From IMG/VR virus record IMGVR_UViG_3300042392_000746, positions 1 to 41,149 of that record: a DNA stretch of 41,149 bases; one strand, written 5' to 3'. The translations under genes were made by a program, and so were the position numbers. This DNA is from a virus. The notes below the pieces were generated by a model. It did no database searches, was not told where the DNA came from, and saw only the letters and a program-made list of their open reading frames with translations. Numbering within the stretch: the stretch's first letter is position 1; each line of letters begins with the position of its first letter. Shown one piece after another: positions 38,547 through 41,149 of this stretch.

Positions 38547-38763
38547 CGTTTTTCTCCTTAAGTGCTTGCTCTGTCAACATTATTGCCCACTCAATATTTG
38601 GTGAGTTTTCGGCAATAAGCTTTGCATGTAGTTTAGCTAGCCCCTGCCATTGGGGTTTTGTGTAAAGCAGTTTTTCCTCAATGGCATTAGCAATTAGTCG
38701 GCGCTCTTGCGTCTTATCTTTGCTGCGCTGCTGAAAGCAGTCGTGGATTTCTTCGTCTGTCAT
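38539..38763 (-). CDS. 74-aa hypothetical protein, complete copy
   Basis: Full-length form of the gene truncated at 1-204. It begins TDEEIHDCFQQRSKDKTQERR, has EEKLLYTKPQWQGLAKLHAK, and a C-terminal MLTEQALKEKNGD. It overlaps its upstream neighbour as ATGA and the 79-aa gene by 8 nt. Part of it lies inside the redundancy. Confidence 0.8.
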   Translation of the reverse strand: MTDEEIHDCFQQRSKDKTQERRLIANAIEEKLLYTKPQWQGLAKLHAKLIAENSPNIEWAIMLTEQALKEKNGD

Positions 38764-38933
38764 TCGTTCTTCTCCTTTTCTTTTGGTCCGTTAAACATAG
38801 CCACGCCAAGCTGATCAAGCATTACTGCCTTCAAGTTCTCCCGATCTTTTTCTGGAAGTTTATTGACAACTTCTTCCATGATTTTCCAAATGCTTGCAGC
38901 AACTTCTTTTGCCGGGATGATGGTGTTCATCAT
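38760..38933 (-). CDS. 57-aa hypothetical protein, second copy
   Basis: Identical to the gene at 201-374, same overlaps on both sides. Confidence 0.7.
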   Translation of the reverse strand: MMNTIIPAKEVAASIWKIMEEVVNKLPEKDRENLKAVMLDQLGVAMFNGPKEKEKNE

Positions 38934-39079
38934 TGCGCTCTCCGGTGAACATATACCGATACTCCCGTATCGGGGTCTGTGTAATCTAATGCGGGTTCAC
39001 ACCAGCAGGTCTCACTATCAATGTGCTCAGGTTCGGGCAGGTCTTCCTCCCCTTCAGTTTTCCCCCAGTCGCATGACAT
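38930..39079 (-). CDS. 49-aa acidic small phage protein, second copy
   Basis: Identical to the gene at 371-520, with the CWCEPAL and VYVHRR motifs. Confidence 0.7.
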   Translation of the reverse strand: MSCDWGKTEGEEDLPEPEHIDSETCWCEPALDYTDPDTGVSVYVHRRAQ

Positions 39080-39348
39080 TACGGTTTCACCTTTCTATTC
39101 CTTGCCAGCGTAGCAACAACGTTTGTCTCTGACCTGCCCTGTTCATACCCGATAAGATACATCTCTACGAGTGACCAATCATATAACCGGGCAATGACAA
39201 CGTCTTTGCCGTAGGGCGGCTTGTCCGCAACAATGTTGATGGTGTTATTGCCATCCCCACGCTCAAGACGGAACCCATTGTGTGCGGCCATGTCTTTGCA
39301 GTATTCAATGCGGGATTCGATTATCCAAGGGTTTGGGTTTACGCTCAT
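39079..39348 (-). CDS. 89-aa hypothetical protein, second copy
   Basis: Identical to the gene at 520-789. Confidence 0.75.
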   Translation of the reverse strand: MSVNPNPWIIESRIEYCKDMAAHNGFRLERGDGNNTINIVADKPPYGKDVVIARLYDWSLVEMYLIGYEQGRSETNVVATLARNRKVKP

Positions 39349-39551
39349 GGCTCAATCCCAAAATGGTTCATTATCAAAGACTTAACGGTATCGCCGCAGT
39401 AACATTCTTCCGCCAACTCGGCGCACTCCATGATGATACGGTCGGCGAACTTCTCCACGTTGATGTAGTCGGCGGTGCATTCCTCCCGCCCGCGACTGTC
39501 AACCGTAACGTCAAAGCAGCCGTCCATTAGTTTTCTAATTCTTTCGTTCAT
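39345..39551 (-). CDS. MNERI-type protein, second copy of paralogue 1
   Basis: Identical to the gene at 786-992. Confidence 0.8.
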   Translation of the reverse strand: MNERIRKLMDGCFDVTVDSRGREECTADYINVEKFADRIIMECAELAEECYCGDTVKSLIMNHFGIEP

Positions 39552-39754
39552 GGCTCAACTCCAAAATGAAACCTGATGGCCGTTACCCCAGACGCCCCTT
39601 GGGGGCCGCTCGCCTTCACCACTCGGGCGCACTCCAACACCACAAGCTCGGTAAATTCTTCCAACGATGCTTTCTGCACCGGGCCAATGCTGACCCAATC
39701 ATTTAAACGCTCAAGCCCAGGGCGAGCAAGTATTTCTTTAATTCGTTCGTTCAT
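39548..39754 (-). CDS. MNERI-type protein, second copy of paralogue 2
   Basis: Identical to the gene at 989-1195. Confidence 0.8.
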   Translation of the reverse strand: MNERIKEILARPGLERLNDWVSIGPVQKASLEEFTELVVLECARVVKASGPQGASGVTAIRFHFGVEP

Positions 39755-39981
39755 AACTCAACCCTCTGATTAATGCCCAACATCTCTCGATGCAGGTTCT
39801 CCAGCATCACCCGGTAGGGTGACTGGGGCAGGCAGTCCGTTGCCAGCTTGCATCGTTCTGCAAATGCATCAGTGCGTACAGCTTCGCGTACAACGGCCCG
39901 CACCTTGGCAAGCATGTCGTCAGGGTGAACACTGGTCGGCCAATGCCACCCCATCAGTTCGGCAATGCGTTCATCGGTCAC
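39751..39981 (-). CDS. MTDERI-type protein, second copy
   Basis: Identical to the gene at 1192-1422. Confidence 0.75.
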   Translation of the reverse strand: MTDERIAELMGWHWPTSVHPDDMLAKVRAVVREAVRTDAFAERCKLATDCLPQSPYRVMLENLHREMLGINQRVEL

Positions 39982-40355
39982 GATGCAACTCCTTTCGTCT
40001 TCTCAAAAGTTCTGAGGCCACCGAGCCCGAGCATCCCCAACATCAACTGCCACAAGTTATCGTCGATGCCAGGCAGCGCAGGCAGCGGGTGGTCAAGCAC
40101 AATACCGGTCCACTGGACTAGCGGCCTGGCGATATATTGACACGCCAGCGCCGACGCGCAGACCCAGCCAATCGCTGGGCGCCAGCCGCTGGTAAACGCG
40201 CTGGGGCTAGACGCCTCGGCCTTGTTCACATCGAGTTGACCTTGCACGATGGCGACCTGAGCGGCAAGTTGCGCCGCCTCGGCGGCTGACTTGTCCGGCC
40301 AAATTCGGGTGATGACTGTTTGCGCCAGTTCGACGCCTGCGGTCAGTGGGTCCAT
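39978..40355 (-). CDS. Putative 3-TM holin, second copy
   Basis: Identical to the gene at 1419-1796; start chosen by the same GGAG site. Confidence 0.85.
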   Translation of the reverse strand: MDPLTAGVELAQTVITRIWPDKSAAEAAQLAAQVAIVQGQLDVNKAEASSPSAFTSGWRPAIGWVCASALACQYIARPLVQWTGIVLDHPLPALPGIDDNLWQLMLGMLGLGGLRTFEKTKGVAS

Positions 40356-40765
40356 TCGCCTGTCTCCATCTGTAGTGCCATGCGATGCGCTCGTGCTGGC
40401 GTCTGCCGTGCCCAAGTGCTCTCCACCATCTGCGCAGCAGCCTCAAAGTACTGGCCGTCCTCAACCGCCGATAGCATCCGCTTGAACTGAAGCAAACCCT
40501 TCATACCCATCTGGAACGCCATGCCGATCAGCACGGCCTGACGCGGCTCGGACAGTCTAGGCATCCACGGCAGCGCCAACAATACCTCGCGGGTCTTGGT
40601 CTTGATGTCGTTCTCAAGCAGGAAGTCGATCTCGTCTGGCGACAGCCCGCCGCCCTTGCGCGAGTCAATCAAGCGGCCCACGCCGATGGTCCAGTATCCA
40701 AGCGAGTCTTGGTAGGCGCAGGACTCGGCGCCCTCTTCCCGCAGCAGTTGGCTCTTCAAGTCCAC
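40343..40765 (-). CDS. T4-type lysozyme, second copy
   Basis: Identical to the gene at 1784-2206, with the same GTG start and E11/D20/T26 triad. Confidence 0.92.
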   Translation of the reverse strand: MDLKSQLLREEGAESCAYQDSLGYWTIGVGRLIDSRKGGGLSPDEIDFLLENDIKTKTREVLLALPWMPRLSEPRQAVLIGMAFQMGMKGLLQFKRMLSAVEDGQYFEAAAQMVESTWARQTPARAHRMALQMETGEWTH

Positions 40766-40944
40766 AATGTTGCTCCCCATGCAAGGACTAAAACCCAGAG
40801 AACAAAAACCACGGCGCGGTTGACCCCGCTCCACCGGTTTCGGTAGTGGGTGATGGCGTAACCGTCGCCGCCGAAGGCTTCGTCAAGCGACCGTGCAAAC
40901 CGCTTAGTTGTTCCGTTGTGCTGAACCTGTGTTCGTTGTAACAT
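40756..40944 (-). CDS. Small C-terminal membrane protein, second copy
   Basis: Identical to the gene at 2197-2385. Confidence 0.7.
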   Translation of the reverse strand: MLQRTQVQHNGTTKRFARSLDEAFGGDGYAITHYRNRWSGVNRAVVFVLWVLVLAWGATLWT

Positions 40945-41027
40945 TTGTATCGTCTCCAAGTTAGGTTATCGGGGCGTTGCCGAGTCTCAAGCACGCCGGC
41001 TGGCGCGTTACAGCGGGGGCACTGCAT
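40788..41027 (-). CDS. Zinc-ribbon-like small protein, second copy
   Basis: Identical to the gene at 2229-2468. Confidence 0.6.
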   Translation of the reverse strand: MQCPRCNAPAGVLETRQRPDNLTWRRYKCYNEHRFSTTEQLSGLHGRLTKPSAATVTPSPTTETGGAGSTAPWFLFSGF

Positions 41028-41139
41028 ACAACGGCACCGCATCGCATCCAAGGTCTACCCAGTACTGCATCTCTTCGCGGCGCCGAGTGAGCAAGATGCA
41101 AACATTGCTCTCAAGGATCATCCAACCGATGTGCGTCAT
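41008..41139 (-). CDS. 43-aa hypothetical protein, second copy
   Basis: Identical to the gene at 2449-2580; the window ends 10 bases upstream of its start. Confidence 0.65.
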   Translation of the reverse strand: MTHIGWMILESNVCILLTRRREEMQYWVDLGCDAVPLYAVPPL

Positions 41140-41149
41140 GCCAACCACG

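Larger units (their letters stand above)
38560..41149. repeat. Right copy of the 2,590-bp terminal redundancy
   Basis: Duplicate of 1-2590. In this copy the leftward genes from 38763 to 41139 are complete. See the left copy for interpretation. Confidence 0.97.

Noticed and set aside
1-41149. Temperate phage or prophage
   Set aside because: No integrase, excisionase, cI/Cro-like repressor pair or att-like repeats were found; the only long repeat is the end redundancy.

Overview
The window is essentially a complete genome of a P22-like podovirus (short-tailed, headful-type morphogenesis module), given as one circularly permuted unit plus redundancy. Bases 1-2590 recur at 38560-41149, so the unique unit is 38,559 bp. 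The DNA is GC-rich, genes are packed with 1-17 nt overlaps (mostly ATGA or TAATG), and I see no tRNA, CRISPR, integrase or recognisable lysogeny repressor, so a lytic phage of a GC-rich bacterium is the simplest reading. The sequence does not identify the host; a proteobacterium is only a guess.

Layout on the circle. (A) Leftward block 37785 -> junction -> 4852: small accessory proteins, a lysis cassette (3-TM holin, T4-type lysozyme, small membrane protein), an SNF2-like helicase, a VRR-NUC nuclease and a short gene next to the promoter. (B) Divergent promoter region 4853-4956 with two back-to-back sigma70-like promoters. (C) Rightward replication block 4957-10948: small acidic gene, Cas4/AddB-like nuclease (DUF2800), putative ssDNA-binding protein, family A DNA polymerase with a 3'-5' exonuclease domain, and prim-pol/helicase. 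(D) Leftward accessory block 13850-10945: methyltransferase-like protein, a conserved Cys-containing 249-aa protein, tiny coupled genes and two micro membrane peptides. (E) A 509-bp non-coding region 13851-14359 full of direct repeats and palindromic iterons, just upstream of the terminase small subunit. (F) Rightward virion block 14360-37569: terminase subunits, portal, fibre-like genes, scaffold, major capsid protein, gp4-like and gp10-like tail factors, fibres and a tailspike, ejection proteins and two small membrane proteins.

The clearest unusual element is the major capsid gene. It is split after codon 17 by a 756-nt group I intron (23530-24285) that carries an HNH homing endonuclease. 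P1, P2, P3, P7, P8 and P9 helices can be drawn from the sequence, and splicing restores a 402-aa capsid protein in frame. Unspliced mRNA gives only a 19-residue peptide. Other notable points are a probable ATT start for the gp10-like tail gene behind a nine-codon minicistron, fibre-like genes placed between portal and scaffold, and the iteron region before terS, a candidate origin or packaging site.

How the parts work together: the replication block is driven from 4.9 kb; the virion block packages DNA with TerS/TerL through the portal, the gp4/gp10-like proteins close the head and carry fibres and spike, the ejection proteins leave with the DNA, and the leftward block lyses the cell.
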